This document shows, piece after piece, positions 1-9,044 of a stretch of DNA of 17,223 nucleotides (its first letter is position 1; every line of letters begins with the position of its first letter). The stretch is from JBOGEB01 sp050743125. Its GTDB lineage: Bacteria > Actinomycetota > Nitriliruptoria > Euzebyales > Egibacteraceae. The notes under the pieces are model-generated. The model did not search any database, was not told where the DNA came from, and worked only from the letters and a program-made list of their open reading frames with translations. The position numbers were made by a program, and so were the translations under genes. The DNA is taken from NCBI GenBank assembly GCA_050743125.1, contig JBOGEB010000080.1:1-17223 (forward strand). The letters are read 5' to 3'.

Positions 1-125
1 AGGTCCAGCTCCAACGTCACATCGACGACGAACGTCTGCCCCTCCCGCCGCTCCCGCTCGGCCACCCCATGCCGCCCGAACACCCGCAACCCCTTGATCT
101 CGATCCGATCCACAGGCCGGAGCAT
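1..125 (-). CDS. folB: Dihydroneopterin aldolase, N-terminal part (runs off left edge)
   Basis: Dihydroneopterin aldolase converts 7,8-dihydroneopterin to 6-hydroxymethyl-dihydropterin and glycolaldehyde in cytoplasmic folate synthesis. Only the first 41 codons lie in the window, from the ATG at 125. They read MLRPVDRIEIKGLRVFGRHG and continue with VAERERREGQTFVVDVTLEL. This matches the family start: a D-x-I-x-I-K-G-L-x-V-x-G-x-HG block, then an acidic stretch, then GQ-x-F-x-VDV-x-L. The position downstream of folE and folP on the same strand fits a folate operon, where folK often follows. The gene is normally about 120 residues, so two thirds are missing. An upstream gap of about 150 bp separates it from the NTF2-like pseudogene, so it may have its own promoter. 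Identification is by motif and context. Confidence 0.85.
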   Translation of the reverse strand, partial: MLRPVDRIEIKGLRVFGRHGVAERERREGQTFVVDVTLELD

Positions 126-244
126 AGTTTTCCGTGTGGGCACGGGCGGCACAGGCCGCAGCGGTCGCACTGCCGTTGAACAGGCTGATGGGCAAACCGG
201 CACGGTGTCGAGGGGAGCGCAAAATTCAAAGCCCCACCAGCCGG

Positions 245-274
245 AGGATAGCCGTGGGCTCTCTCCTGCGTCAG
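245..274 (-). promoter_or_regulatory. Possible promoter for folB
   Basis: On the minus strand a CTGACG box (269-274) and a TATCCT box (245-250) are separated by 18 bp, resembling -35 and -10 elements. Transcription would begin near 237, giving a leader of about 110 nt before folB. It lies at the end of the degenerate NTF2-like gene, where a separate folB promoter would make sense. This is a match by eye only. Confidence 0.25.
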
Positions 275-275
275 T

Positions 276-676
276 CGGGGTGGGGCCTCGCGCATGAAGG
301 GGGGCGTGGTGGCCGATCATCCGCCAGGTGCCGTCCCCCAGGCGAAGACGTTCGTGGCCACGGCCCCACCCGTGCCCAACTCCATGCCCTCGCCGGAGGA
401 CAGGACGTTCTCGGTGCGAAGCGCCATGCCCACGGCACCGAAGACCAGCATCGACACCGGTCACAATGAACTGCATGAGCATCGTTGGCGAAGATCGCGC
501 CCATGACCGGCGCACCGCAGCCCAGCCGTGGAGCACCAGGTTGAGCGGGTGGATGCACCCACAACGTTATCGGCGTGGTCCCACGCCGCCTCCATCTGCT
601 CCAGGCTCAAGCGCCTCGAACGCTGAAGAGAACTCGGCGTTGGCCGCCTCTAGGCCGCGACTCTCGTCTCGTTCAT
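276..676 (-). pseudogene. Frameshifted NTF2/SnoaL-like protein gene between folP and folB
   Basis: No single frame is open here, but pieces of one NTF2-like (SnoaL/DUF4440) protein appear in order on the minus strand across changing frames. They are MNETRVAA (653-676), NAEFSSAFEAL (609-643), LEQMEAAWDHADN (566-603), HGWAAVRRSW (500-530), MQFIVT (459-476), ENVLSSGEGMEL (378-413), GGAVATNVFAW (about 338-370) and GDGTWRMIGHHA (about 305-340). That spans about 130 codons, the family's usual size, and needs at least four frame changes. To my knowledge actinobacterial folate clusters often carry such a gene between folP and folB; its role is not established. The start is 21 bp after the folP stop. 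Either the gene is decaying or this stretch contains sequencing indels. Neighbouring genes have none, which favours real decay. Confidence 0.65.
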
Positions 677-696
677 GTCAGGCCATCGCCATCCGG

Positions 697-1869
697 CTAT
701 GCGCCGGTCGCCTGGTTCGAGCGGATCTGAGCATGGGACTCCGGCCAGTCCAGGCGGCCGGTGGCGAGCGCGCGGGCCACGCGGGCCACGCGCACCGTAG
801 CGGCGACGTCGTGCACGCGGATCCCGGCGGCACCAGCGAGCACTGCCGCGGTCGCGCAGGCGAGGCTGCCCTCTAAGCGGTCGCACGGCTCCGGACCGCC
901 GCCCAAAGGGGGGCCGAGGAAGCTCTTGCGGGAGGCTCCGACGAGCACCGGCCGGCCGAGGCCGCGGAACTGGCGAAGGCTGCGGAGCAGCGCGAGGTTG
1001 TGCTCGGGGGTCTTCGCGAAGCCGAGGCCCGGGTCGATGAGGATTCTCTCGGGGAGGATGCCCGCCTCGACGCACCGCGCGAGCCCGTCGCTGAGAAACT
1101 CGTAGACCTCGGCGACGACGTCGGAGTAGCTCGCGAGCCGCTGCATCTGGTCGGGCATGCCGCGCGTGTGCATGAGCACGTAGCCCGCCCCGGCCGCAGC
1201 AGCAACCTCGAGCAGCCGCTCGTCGGCCGCCCCCGAGACGTCGTTCACGATCACCGCGCCCGCCTGCAGCGCGGCGAGGGCGACCCCCGGCTTCCGTGTG
1301 TCGATGCTGCACGTCGCGCCGGCGTCGGCCAGGCCCTCGACGACCGGGATCACCCGGCGCAGCTCCTCGTCCTCGCCAACCGGCCGGGAGCCGGGGCGGG
1401 TCGACTCACCGCCGACGTCGAGCACGTCGGCGCCCTCGTCGAGCAGCCGCAGCCCGTGCGTGATCGCGGCCTCTGGGTGCGACTCGGGGTAGATCCTCCC
1501 GCCGTCGGCGAACGAGTCTGGGGTGACGTTCACGACGCCGACGACGAGCGGGCGGAGACCGGTCTCCAGCCGCACGCCCGCACAGCGCAGCGGGGGCGCG
1601 GGCCCGATCCAGGCGGTGATCGCCTCACGGAGGATGCGCTCCAGCGAGGCGGCCTCCTCCGCGCCCAGTGAGCGGCCAGCAGCGCGCGCGAGCGCATCGA
1701 CAGTGGTCGTCGCGTGCAGCCGATCGCCGATCCACTCCAGCGCCGCTCCAGACGAGGCCCATGCGGCCCGCAGACGGCGCAGGTCGCTGACCCGGCTCAC
1801 GACGAGCCGGACGTGGGCCTGCATGCCGAGACCGGCCTCCTCCACACGCACGATCGGCACGAGGCTCAT
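697..1869 (-). CDS. folP: Dihydropteroate synthase, long form
   Basis: This enzyme condenses 6-hydroxymethyl-dihydropterin diphosphate with p-aminobenzoate to dihydropteroate; it is the sulfonamide target. The 390-residue product carries the standard TIM-barrel motifs from about residue 108: GVVNVTPDSFADGG (111-124), LDVGGESTRPGS (150-161), DTRKP (190-194), ND (209-210), GLGFAKT (281-287), SRKSFLG (313-319) and RVHDV (351-355). Most homologues are 270-290 residues; here about 105 extra N-terminal residues precede the barrel. They contain no recognised motif, but longer DHPS proteins of this size exist in several phyla. I chose ATG 1869 over an in-frame TTG two codons upstream. It lies 54 bp downstream of the folE stop, in the same operon. 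Confidence 0.95.
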   Translation of the reverse strand: MSLVPIVRVEEAGLGMQAHVRLVVSRVSDLRRLRAAWASSGAALEWIGDRLHATTTVDALARAAGRSLGAEEAASLERILREAITAWIGPAPPLRCAGVRLETGLRPLVVGVVNVTPDSFADGGRIYPESHPEAAITHGLRLLDEGADVLDVGGESTRPGSRPVGEDEELRRVIPVVEGLADAGATCSIDTRKPGVALAALQAGAVIVNDVSGAADERLLEVAAAAGAGYVLMHTRGMPDQMQRLASYSDVVAEVYEFLSDGLARCVEAGILPERILIDPGLGFAKTPEHNLALLRSLRQFRGLGRPVLVGASRKSFLGPPLGGGPEPCDRLEGSLACATAAVLAGAAGIRVHDVAATVRVARVARALATGRLDWPESHAQIRSNQATGA

Positions 1870-1923
1870 GGTCAACCTGACCCCATCCGACTCATCCCTT
1901 CCCCCTCTTGCGTCGGCCCAGCC

Positions 1924-2574
1924 TCAGGCTACCCCCGCACCGGCCCCTCGGTGACCGTAGATGTGACCCATGACCTCCGCCCGGGTGCGGGGGTCGTCGC
2001 GCATCAGCCCGCGGACCGCGCTCGTCACGGTGATCGCGCCCGGCTTGCGGACTCCACGCATGGTCATGCAGAGGTGCTCGGCCTCGATGATCACGATCAC
2101 GCCGCGCGGTGACAGGACCTTCTCCAACACGTCCGCCACGGTCGTGGTGATCCGCTCCTGCAGGCTCGGCTGCTTCGCGACGATGTCGACCAAGCGGGCG
2201 AGCTTTGAGATGCCGGTCACCTGGCCAGCGGTGTTCGGCAGATACCCGACGTGCGCACGGCCGACGAACGGCACCAGGTGGTGCTCACAGATCGAAGCGA
2301 AAGGGATGTCACGGACGACGACGATCTCGTCGTGGCCCTCCTCGAACATGACGTCGAGCACGTCATCGGGATCGACGAGCAGCCCCGCGAAGATCTCGTC
2401 GAACATCCGCGCGACCCGGTCGGGGGTGCCGGCCACGCGCCGCTCCTCGGGATCGATCCCGATGCCTTGGAGCAGCATCCGCACGCCTTCGCAGATCTTG
2501 TCGTGATCGAACGTGCGTGAAGGTGTTGCTCCCGTCAGAACCTGGACCCGCTCGTTGGCGTCGGCGACGGTCAT
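1924..2574 (-). CDS. folE: GTP cyclohydrolase I
   Basis: GTP cyclohydrolase I opens GTP to 7,8-dihydroneopterin triphosphate, the first step of folate synthesis. It is a cytoplasmic zinc enzyme. The 216-residue product has normal family length. The zinc ligands are visible as C96 and H99 in CEHHLVPF and C169 in EAEHLCM; the FVGRAHVGYLP and GISKLARLVD blocks also match. The ATG at 2574 directly abuts the ftsH stop (TAG at 2575-2577), so the two genes are almost certainly co-transcribed and translationally coupled. Downstream folP follows after 54 bp. No anomaly is seen. Confidence 0.97.
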   Translation of the reverse strand: MTVADANERVQVLTGATPSRTFDHDKICEGVRMLLQGIGIDPEERRVAGTPDRVARMFDEIFAGLLVDPDDVLDVMFEEGHDEIVVVRDIPFASICEHHLVPFVGRAHVGYLPNTAGQVTGISKLARLVDIVAKQPSLQERITTTVADVLEKVLSPRGVIVIIEAEHLCMTMRGVRKPGAITVTSAVRGLMRDDPRTRAEVMGHIYGHRGAGAGVA

Positions 2575-4551
<1,977 letters not shown>

Positions 4552-4628
4552 TCAGTCCCTCGAGGAACGGGCAGCGGTCTTGACTCCACGAGAAACGTGC
4601 TCCTTCTGCCCACCGCTGCGATACCGGG

Positions 4629-5234
4629 TCACTGTAGCACTGGGCGTTGGCGTGAGACTGCTCCCGCGAGCGCATAGACCTCGGGCTTCAAAGTGCCGAC
4701 GTAGGGCAGGTTCCGGTAGCGCTCGGCGTAGTCCAGGCCGTACCCCACCACGAAAACGTTCGGCACCGCGAAGCCATGATAGCGAATCGGGATCTCCACG
4801 CGCTTCTGGTCGGGCTTACAGAGCAGGGCGAGGACCTCCAGCGATGCCGGGCCGCGCGCGCGCAGGTTGCGCAGGAGGTAATTGAGCGTGAGCCCGGAGT
4901 CGACGATGTCCTCGACGACGAGCACCTCCTTGCCCGCGATGTCGCGGTCGAGATCCTTGAGGATCCGCACCACGCCCGACGTCTGCGTCGATGAGCCGTA
5001 GCTCGAGATCGCTATGAAATCGACCTCGGCGGGGACCTCGAGGCAACGGGCGAGGTCGGCCATGAGCACGAACGCGCCCTTCAGCACCCCGACAAGCAGA
5101 ACCTGCCGGCCTGCGTAGTCACCGTCGATCTGGGCGGCAAGCTCACGCAGGCGCTGCTGGATCGCGTCGGCCTCGATGAGCACGCGCTCGATGTCGGGGT
5201 GCACGGTCCCGAGGCCCGTTGCGGGCACATCCAT
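4629..5234 (-). CDS. hpt: Hypoxanthine phosphoribosyltransferase
   Basis: This purine salvage enzyme transfers phosphoribose from PRPP to hypoxanthine or guanine, giving IMP or GMP. The 201-residue product shows the type I phosphoribosyltransferase fold: a VGVLKGAFVLMADL block (48-61), flexible loop residues SSYG (77-80), the PRPP-binding motif VLVVEDIVDSGLT (104-116) and the C-terminal FVVGYGLDYAERYRNLPYVG (161-180). The frame is open far upstream into tilS, but homology begins only near the ATG at 5234. That start gives normal family length and sits 10 bp after the tilS stop, so I reject the longer version. The tilS-hpt-ftsH order is widely conserved in Gram-positive bacteria. Confidence 0.95.
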   Translation of the reverse strand: MDVPATGLGTVHPDIERVLIEADAIQQRLRELAAQIDGDYAGRQVLLVGVLKGAFVLMADLARCLEVPAEVDFIAISSYGSSTQTSGVVRILKDLDRDIAGKEVLVVEDIVDSGLTLNYLLRNLRARGPASLEVLALLCKPDQKRVEIPIRYHGFAVPNVFVVGYGLDYAERYRNLPYVGTLKPEVYALAGAVSRQRPVLQ

Positions 5235-5244
5235 CGGCCGAACC

Positions 5245-6642
5245 TTAATCGATCGGCGCGAGATCGAGGGGTGCGAGCCGCATCGGGACGCCTGTGCCTT
5301 CGGCCGCCGCGATCCCTGGCACCCAGAGCACCTCGGTACCGCTCGCCACCACGGGCACCAGTGGACGCGCGGCGCGCGGCACAACGCTGAGCAGGTCGGC
5401 GAGCCTGCGCGCACCCACCCGGTCCCCCGGGCGCCGCGCCCGCACGACAAGCTGGGTGCTGCGAGGGACCGTGGCGCAGGACGGTCCGGTCGAGCCTGGC
5501 GGCAGCAGGCCCCGGTCGCCGGTCTCCTGAGCGTCAGCGGTCTCCACGGTCGCACCGACGAGCAGCACCGCGCCGAGCTCGGGGATCGGGGTTGCGCCGG
5601 GTGAGGCCACAGGCCGCTCGGGAAGGTCCTCCAGGCCCGGGGGCGCTGCGGCGAGCCAACCGCCGCCCGCGGTGACCCAGACCCCGCCCGGCACGTGGAG
5701 CGCCTCGCCGGGCCGGAGGGCGAGCACCGCCCAGATCGACTCCGCGTCCAGACCGTCGAAGTCGGCGCGGCGCGCGGCGCGCGCCTTGTCTGTGCGGGGA
5801 ACCCGCGCCCCGGCAAGCATCCGGCGCACGACGCGTCCGGCCAGCGCGCGCGGCAGTGCCGCGAGCGCGCGAGTGGGCACCGCCTGGACTGGACCCCAAA
5901 ACACGACGAGCCGCCGGGCCTCCGCCTCGGCGAGCGCGTCGAGCGCGTCGGCGTCGTCGCGGGCAAGCGCTGCGAGGCGCACGAGCGCCCGAACCAGCCC
6001 CTGGGTACCCTCCGGGTGCCCGGTCAGCGCTGCGAGACGCGGCAGCGTCTCGTGCCGAGCGCGGGCGCGTCGTCGCTCGACGTCGGCGTTCGTCGGGTCG
6101 GCCACGGTGCGCAAGCCCCGCTCGGCCACCAGGGCACGGGCCCGCGTGCGCTCCAGCTGCAGCAGCGGCCGGACCACCACCACGCCGCCGAGGTCGCGGA
6201 CCGGCGGCATCCCGCTCAAGCCCCGGACGCCGCTGCCGCGGGCGATGTTGAGCAGCACGGTCTCGGCCTGGTCGTCGGCGGTGTGGCCGACCAGGAGCCA
6301 GGCCGCCCCGGCCCCGCGCGCCATGGCCGCGAGCGCCTCGTAGCGGACGGCGCGGGCGGCGGCCTCCAGGCCTTCGGGGGCGTGGCGGTCCACCGTGACC
6401 TTCCGCTCGCAGAACGGCACCCCCAGGGCGGCGGCGTGCCCGGCCGCGACCTCGGCGTCCTGGGCGTCGTCGCGCAGCCCGTGGCGGACGTGCCCGACGG
6501 CGAGCTCGAGATCGGGGCGGGCCTCGGCGACGAGGTACAGGAGCGCGGTGGAGTCGGGACCACCCGACACCGCGACGAGCGCTGTGGCGTGCTGCGGAAC
6601 CACCGCGTCGAGCGCTGCCCTGACCTCCCTGGTCACGCTCAT
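5245..6642 (-). CDS. tilS: tRNA(Ile)-lysidine synthase
   Basis: TilS attaches lysine to C34 of the CAU-anticodon isoleucine tRNA using ATP, so that it reads AUA. The 465-residue product (from ATG 6642) has the PP-loop ATPase motif SGGPDS (26-31), the GHVRHGLRDDAQDAE block (50-64), GHTADDQAET (119-128) and RGSGVRGL (135-142). A variable middle region follows, and a C-terminal substrate-binding domain includes LVVRARRPGD, RRLADLL and EVLWVPGIAA. I prefer ATG 6642, preceded by AGAGGTGG at six bases, over an in-frame GTG at 6648. It is the first gene of the hpt-ftsH-fol cluster seen here, and its upstream region carries the two palindromes at 6772-6858. Confidence 0.93.
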   Translation of the reverse strand: MSVTREVRAALDAVVPQHATALVAVSGGPDSTALLYLVAEARPDLELAVGHVRHGLRDDAQDAEVAAGHAAALGVPFCERKVTVDRHAPEGLEAAARAVRYEALAAMARGAGAAWLLVGHTADDQAETVLLNIARGSGVRGLSGMPPVRDLGGVVVVRPLLQLERTRARALVAERGLRTVADPTNADVERRRARARHETLPRLAALTGHPEGTQGLVRALVRLAALARDDADALDALAEAEARRLVVFWGPVQAVPTRALAALPRALAGRVVRRMLAGARVPRTDKARAARRADFDGLDAESIWAVLALRPGEALHVPGGVWVTAGGGWLAAAPPGLEDLPERPVASPGATPIPELGAVLLVGATVETADAQETGDRGLLPPGSTGPSCATVPRSTQLVVRARRPGDRVGARRLADLLSVVPRAARPLVPVVASGTEVLWVPGIAAAEGTGVPMRLAPLDLAPID

Positions 6643-6771
6643 GCCCACCCACCTCTACGCCCGACGGCGCTCATCCACGATGGCGTGCAAGGAGCCACCG
6701 ACACAAAGGAGCCGGTCATGCCCAGTATCTCGTTTCCCTCACCGGTGGGCGCGGCAGTCCCGCGAGCTGCA

Positions 6772-6797
6772 GTTTTCCTCCGTACTCGCAGGAAAAC
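6772..6797. promoter_or_regulatory. Palindrome 1 of a pair (candidate operator)
   Basis: GTTTTCCT (6772-6779) and AGGAAAAC (6790-6797) are perfect 8-bp inverted arms around a 10-bp centre. Two further inner pairs (6781-6782 with 6787-6788) are possible. The spacing suits a dimeric DNA-binding protein, or a small hairpin in RNA. It lies about 130 bp upstream of the tilS start and 38 bp from a related palindrome. Confidence 0.5.
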
Positions 6798-6834
6798 CGC
6801 TGCTCGATCGGGCGTGGCGGCGGCTCGGGCGCCG

Positions 6835-6858
6835 CTTTCCTTCGGATGTGGAGGAAAG
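6835..6858. promoter_or_regulatory. Palindrome 2 of a pair (candidate operator)
   Basis: CTTTCCT (6835-6841) and AGGAAAG (6852-6858) are perfect 7-bp inverted arms around a 10-bp centre. The core TTTCCT/AGGAAA is shared with palindrome 1. The two centres lie 62 bp apart, close to six helical turns. A single dimeric regulator could bind both sites, but no candidate protein is evident. Confidence 0.5.
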
Positions 6859-7060
6859 TGGGTGTCCGAGGATGGAAAGGAGCGAGCCGAACACGATCAC
6901 CTGCAAAGGGTCGCAAGCCGCGGCGCTTCGATCCCCTATCGCGGGGGGAGGGCGGTGCGACCGCGCCAGTCCGGTCCTTGAGTCGTGCCATACGTGCAGC
7001 GTACGCCGAAGCTGCGACAGGTCGGCTGGGCGACGCCCTCGGCTGCAACGGCGCCTGCGC

Positions 7061-7270
7061 TCTGCAAAGTGGGGCGGCGCGTCGCCGAACGGGCGCGTGG
7101 TCGATGACGCGGTCGCGGGACGCTTTCTGCTGATCACCAGCCCGGCCCTGCTCGACGAGCTGCGCCGCGTGCTGGCCCACCCCAAGCTCACCAAGCTCTT
7201 TCCCCACCCTGACAGCCTGGTCGACCTGATCGCCGAGGTGGCAAGCGTCGTCAACCCCCAGATCACGACG
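7061..7270 (+). pseudogene. Fragment of a PIN-domain toxin
   Basis: The plus frame from 7061 reads SAKWGGASPNGRVVDDAVAG and then RFLLITSPALLDELRRVLAH, PKL, and an acidic or hydrophobic helix ending EVASVV. This matches the middle of the putative TA toxin component, PIN family (PIN_3 type), whose typical pattern is SALLWGGAP-x-RVL-x-AALAG-x-x-x-LVTSPALLAEL-x-RVL. The N-terminal strand with the first catalytic Asp is absent, and so is the C-terminal part with the remaining acidic residues. The right side is replaced by the tail of a LuxR pseudogene from 7291. It cannot be an active nuclease. Any partner antitoxin is gone or reduced to the start-like site near 6990. Confidence 0.65.
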
Positions 7271-7290
7271 AGCCTTCAGGGGGCTAGCGG

Positions 7291-7610
7291 CTACAACAGG
7301 CGCAACTCTTGGACGCGGAGGACGGCTTGGGCGCGGGAGGCCACGTCGAGCTTGCGGTAGAGAGAACGGCTTTGGGTTTTCACGGTGCTCCTCGACACGT
7401 ACTGCGCCGCCGCGATCTCGGTCAGCGACAGCTGGCAGGAGCAAGCGGAGCACGGCCAGCTCACGGCCGGTCAGCTCCTCGCCCAAAGAGCGCCGCGGTG
7501 TCCACGTGGACGCCGCGGCGCGCGCGCCGGACCCCACGCCTGGTCACGGCCACGGCCTCGTCCAGGCTGCCGGGCCGCTCGAGCGTCTGCCCGCGACGAT
7601 AGCGTGACAG
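7291..7610 (-). pseudogene. LuxR-family (MalT-like) regulator, C-terminal remnant, copy 1
   Basis: On the minus strand, EELTGRELAVLRLL is followed after a one-base shift near 7440 by QLSLTEIAAAQYVSRSTVKT and QSRSLYRKLDVASRAQAV, ending QELRLL with TAG at 7291-7293. This is the complete GerE/LuxR helix-turn-helix of a large MalT-like ATP-binding regulator. Upstream, LDEAVAVTRRGVRRARRGV in yet another relation to the frame looks like the end of the TPR domain. The N-terminal AAA domain is absent. The frameshift and missing body show a pseudogene. The last 127 bp are about 83% identical by eye to copy 2 at 8494-8620. Confidence 0.7.
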
Positions 7611-7830
7611 CCTTCGGCAATGTGCCTCTGGTCCCGGAACCAGGCAAGCGGCCCGGGGGTCCGGACCCCGACCAACTCATCCACCCGCTGCTGCAGGAGC
7701 GCTTCGCCTCTGTGCCGCCCCACCCATCCTCTCGTGTTTCAAGAGCCTCCAGGTCAACGTCCGCCGACGTGAGCATGAAGCGCTCAGGCGGCGGGCCGGA
7801 GGTTTGAGCCGGCGCATGCGCGAAGAACAG
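7611..7830. other. Unassigned stretch between LuxR remnant and MazF-like toxin
   Basis: A minus-strand frame beginning MLTSADVDLEALETRED at 7776 is open to 7471, but composition and the frame conflict with the LuxR remnant make it doubtful. Short stretches such as LAWFRDQRHIAEG in another frame could be further TPR debris. I do not recognise a gene. Confidence 0.3.
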
Positions 7831-8142
7831 TCAGCAGGCCATCACCTGGGCCATCGCGGCGCAGAACTCGTGCCACCGGTCGGGGGCGATACGCCCCGCT
7901 CGCCGGAGCAGGCAGGCGACCGGCACGAGTTGGACGTTGTCGAGGCTGGCGACGGAGCCGTCGCGGACACCTTCGCGTCCGCCCATGGGCACCTCCGTGG
8001 CCAGGCCCCTGGCCGTCGTGGTGATGGGTGCGACGAGGACTCGCTGCAACCGAGGCGCGACCCGTGCCCGGGTGAGCACCACCACGGGGCGGACCTCGTC
8101 CAGGTCGGCCCACCACACCTGCGCGTGCCCGAGGCTGTTCAC
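7831..8142 (-). CDS. MazF/PemK-like endoribonuclease toxin
   Basis: The 103-residue product looks like a type II toxin of the MazF/PemK family, which cleaves RNA at short sequences. It shows the family opening VWWADLDEVRPVVVLTR (9-25), the central strand VLVAPITTTARGL (35-47), then EVPMGGREGVRDGSVASLDN (50-69) and the C-terminal GRIAPDRWHEF helix (83-93). The usual conserved Arg-Pro after the first strand (R18-P19) and Thr residues after the PI motif (41-43) are present. Its start ATG (8142) overlaps the antitoxin stop by four bases, so translation is coupled. It is intact, in contrast to the decayed sequences on both sides. The exact cleavage specificity cannot be read from sequence. Confidence 0.85.
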   Translation of the reverse strand: MNSLGHAQVWWADLDEVRPVVVLTRARVAPRLQRVLVAPITTTARGLATEVPMGGREGVRDGSVASLDNVQLVPVACLLRRAGRIAPDRWHEFCAAMAQVMAC

Positions 8143-8426
8143 TGCCCGCGCAGATGCCGCCGCCGCTGCTCGGCAAGGCGTAGCACGTCAGCGGGCACCT
8201 CGCCGTCGTAGGGGAGATCAGGACCTTCGGGCGCCTCCCAGGCAAGGTCGGCGTCATCCTCGTAAGGCAGCGCCGCGAGGGCGGCACGCTCCTGCTCCGC
8301 CTCCAGCTGTTCGATCAGCACGGCCAAGGCCCGGTCGACGATCTGGCTGTTCGAGGTGCCGAGCAAACGCCGGGCCGCAGCCCAGCGCTGCGCATCCACC
8401 GTAGTCGAGATTCGCACACGAGCCAT
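8139..8426 (-). CDS. Antitoxin partner of MazF-like toxin (ribbon-helix-helix type)
   Basis: The 95-residue product starts MARVRISTTVDAQRWAAARR, a short beta strand and helix typical of MetJ/Arc/CopG ribbon-helix-helix DNA-binding domains. It continues NSQIVDRALAVLIEQLEAEQ, the second helix. The C-terminal half (about 50-95) is acidic and then basic, fitting a flexible toxin-neutralising tail. It precedes the toxin and overlaps it by four bases, the classic antitoxin-toxin order. I chose ATG 8426 over a longer frame from 8537 because the domain begins there. It has no Shine-Dalgarno sequence, but a TACCAT box lies seven bases upstream, suggesting leaderless translation. It probably represses its own promoter. 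Confidence 0.8.
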   Translation of the reverse strand: MARVRISTTVDAQRWAAARRLLGTSNSQIVDRALAVLIEQLEAEQERAALAALPYEDDADLAWEAPEGPDLPYDGEVPADVLRLAEQRRRHLRGQ

Positions 8427-8439
8427 GGCACGAATGGTA
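8427..8439 (-). promoter_or_regulatory. Leaderless -10-like box before the antitoxin start
   Basis: TACCAT on the minus strand (8434-8439) is followed by seven bases and then ATG at 8426. No Shine-Dalgarno sequence is present. This is the TAnnnT-N6/7-ATG layout of actinobacterial leaderless promoters. No clear -35 box is seen at the expected distance. Confidence 0.4.
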
Positions 8440-8493
8440 GCATGAGCCCGTGCAACCGCGGGCAGTCGGCGCTCTCTGTTCGGCCCCTCGGGC

Positions 8494-9000
8494 CTACCAC
8501 AGGTGCAGCTCTCGGGCGCGGTCCACGGCCTGGGCACGGGAGGTCACGTCGAGCTTGCGGCAGAGAGAGCGGCTTTGGGTCTTGACGGTGTTCCTCGACA
8601 CGTGCTGGGCGGCGGCGCTCGGCCTCGTCGAGTATGCCGGTGAGGATGCCCGGCTCCGGGCACGACTGCGCCAGCCGGCGGGCCTCGCGCCGCTCCGCGC
8701 ATGCGCCTGCCCGCGGACGATCAGCGGCATCCCACCGGCCCAGTGCTCGGCGCCGCCGGCGCCCTCGCCCAAGCTGACCGCCTGGTCGGCCAGCTCGCCG
8801 GCCAAGGACAGATCCCCGCGTTCGGCGTGGACGGCGGCGAGGTGGCCGAGCGAGGACGCCTCCGTGTGGGCGTGGCCCCCGGTCCGGGCGAGAGGGACCG
8901 CGTCCTCGAGCGCGGCGACTGCGTCCGTGGTCTTGCCTCGCCAGTGCAGGGACTGGCCGAGGACCGAGTACGCGACCCCACGCCAGTAGGACGACTCCTC
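8494..9000 (-). pseudogene. LuxR-family (MalT-like) regulator, remnant, copy 2
   Basis: The minus strand encodes TPR-like helices WRGVAYSVLGQSLHWRGKTT (about 8925-8984), DAVAALEDAVPLARTGGHAH, SLGHLAAVHAERGDL and GELADQAVSLGEG. In a second frame comes EARRLAQSCPEPGILTGILD plus EAER (about 8620-8690), and then the helix-turn-helix end QHVSRNTVKTQSRSLCRKLD to the TAG at 8494-8496. Compared with copy 1, the first part of the DNA-binding domain (the ELTxRE to TEIA segment) is deleted and at least one frame change is needed. The ATPase domain is missing upstream, where the sequence gives way to an inverted repeat at 9005. It is a non-functional relic of a large MalT-type transcription activator. 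Confidence 0.7.
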
Positions 9001-9004
9001 AAAA

Positions 9005-9044
9005 CGTGTTTGAGAACCGCAGCCCGGAATACTTCTCAAACACG
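9005..9044. repeat. Perfect 12-bp inverted repeat
   Basis: CGTGTTTGAGAA (9005-9016) and TTCTCAAACACG (9033-9044) are perfect inverted arms with a 16-base loop. A second small hairpin, ACACGC (9040-9045) with GCGTGT (9051-9056), overlaps the right arm, so the two are mutually exclusive. No U-tract follows on either strand. It marks the exact boundary where the LuxR remnant stops and could be a terminator, an operator or an element end. Confidence 0.6.

Larger units (their letters stand above)
6643..7060. other. Gene-poor stretch upstream of tilS
   Basis: I see no convincing gene here. It holds the presumed tilS promoter region, two matched palindromes (6772-6797 and 6835-6858), and a start-like site at 6986-7011 resembling one near 10130. 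A minus-strand frame from ATG 6991 (first residues MARLKDRTGAV) is open to 6716, but it is rich in Arg and Pro and reads straight through both palindromes. I do not call it a gene; at most its first codons are the stub of a lost antitoxin. Confidence 0.5.

Noticed and set aside
4629..5966. Long open frame suggesting a 445-residue Hpt with an N-terminal extension
   Set aside because: The extra 244 residues are the antisense or alternative frame of tilS, with Arg/Pro/Ser-rich composition and no homology; Hpt begins at 5234 with normal length.
5534..6652. 372-codon Arg-rich frame overlapping tilS
   Set aside because: Same strand, wrong frame; tilS in the adjacent frame has PP-loop and C-terminal domain motifs.
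6716..6991. Minus-strand 91-codon frame beginning MARLKDRT
   Set aside because: It reads through both palindromes, has biased composition and matches no family; only its start context is of interest.
7471..7776. Minus-strand 101-codon frame beginning MLTSADVD
   Set aside because: It conflicts with the LuxR remnant in part and shows no recognisable domain; kept only as unassigned sequence.
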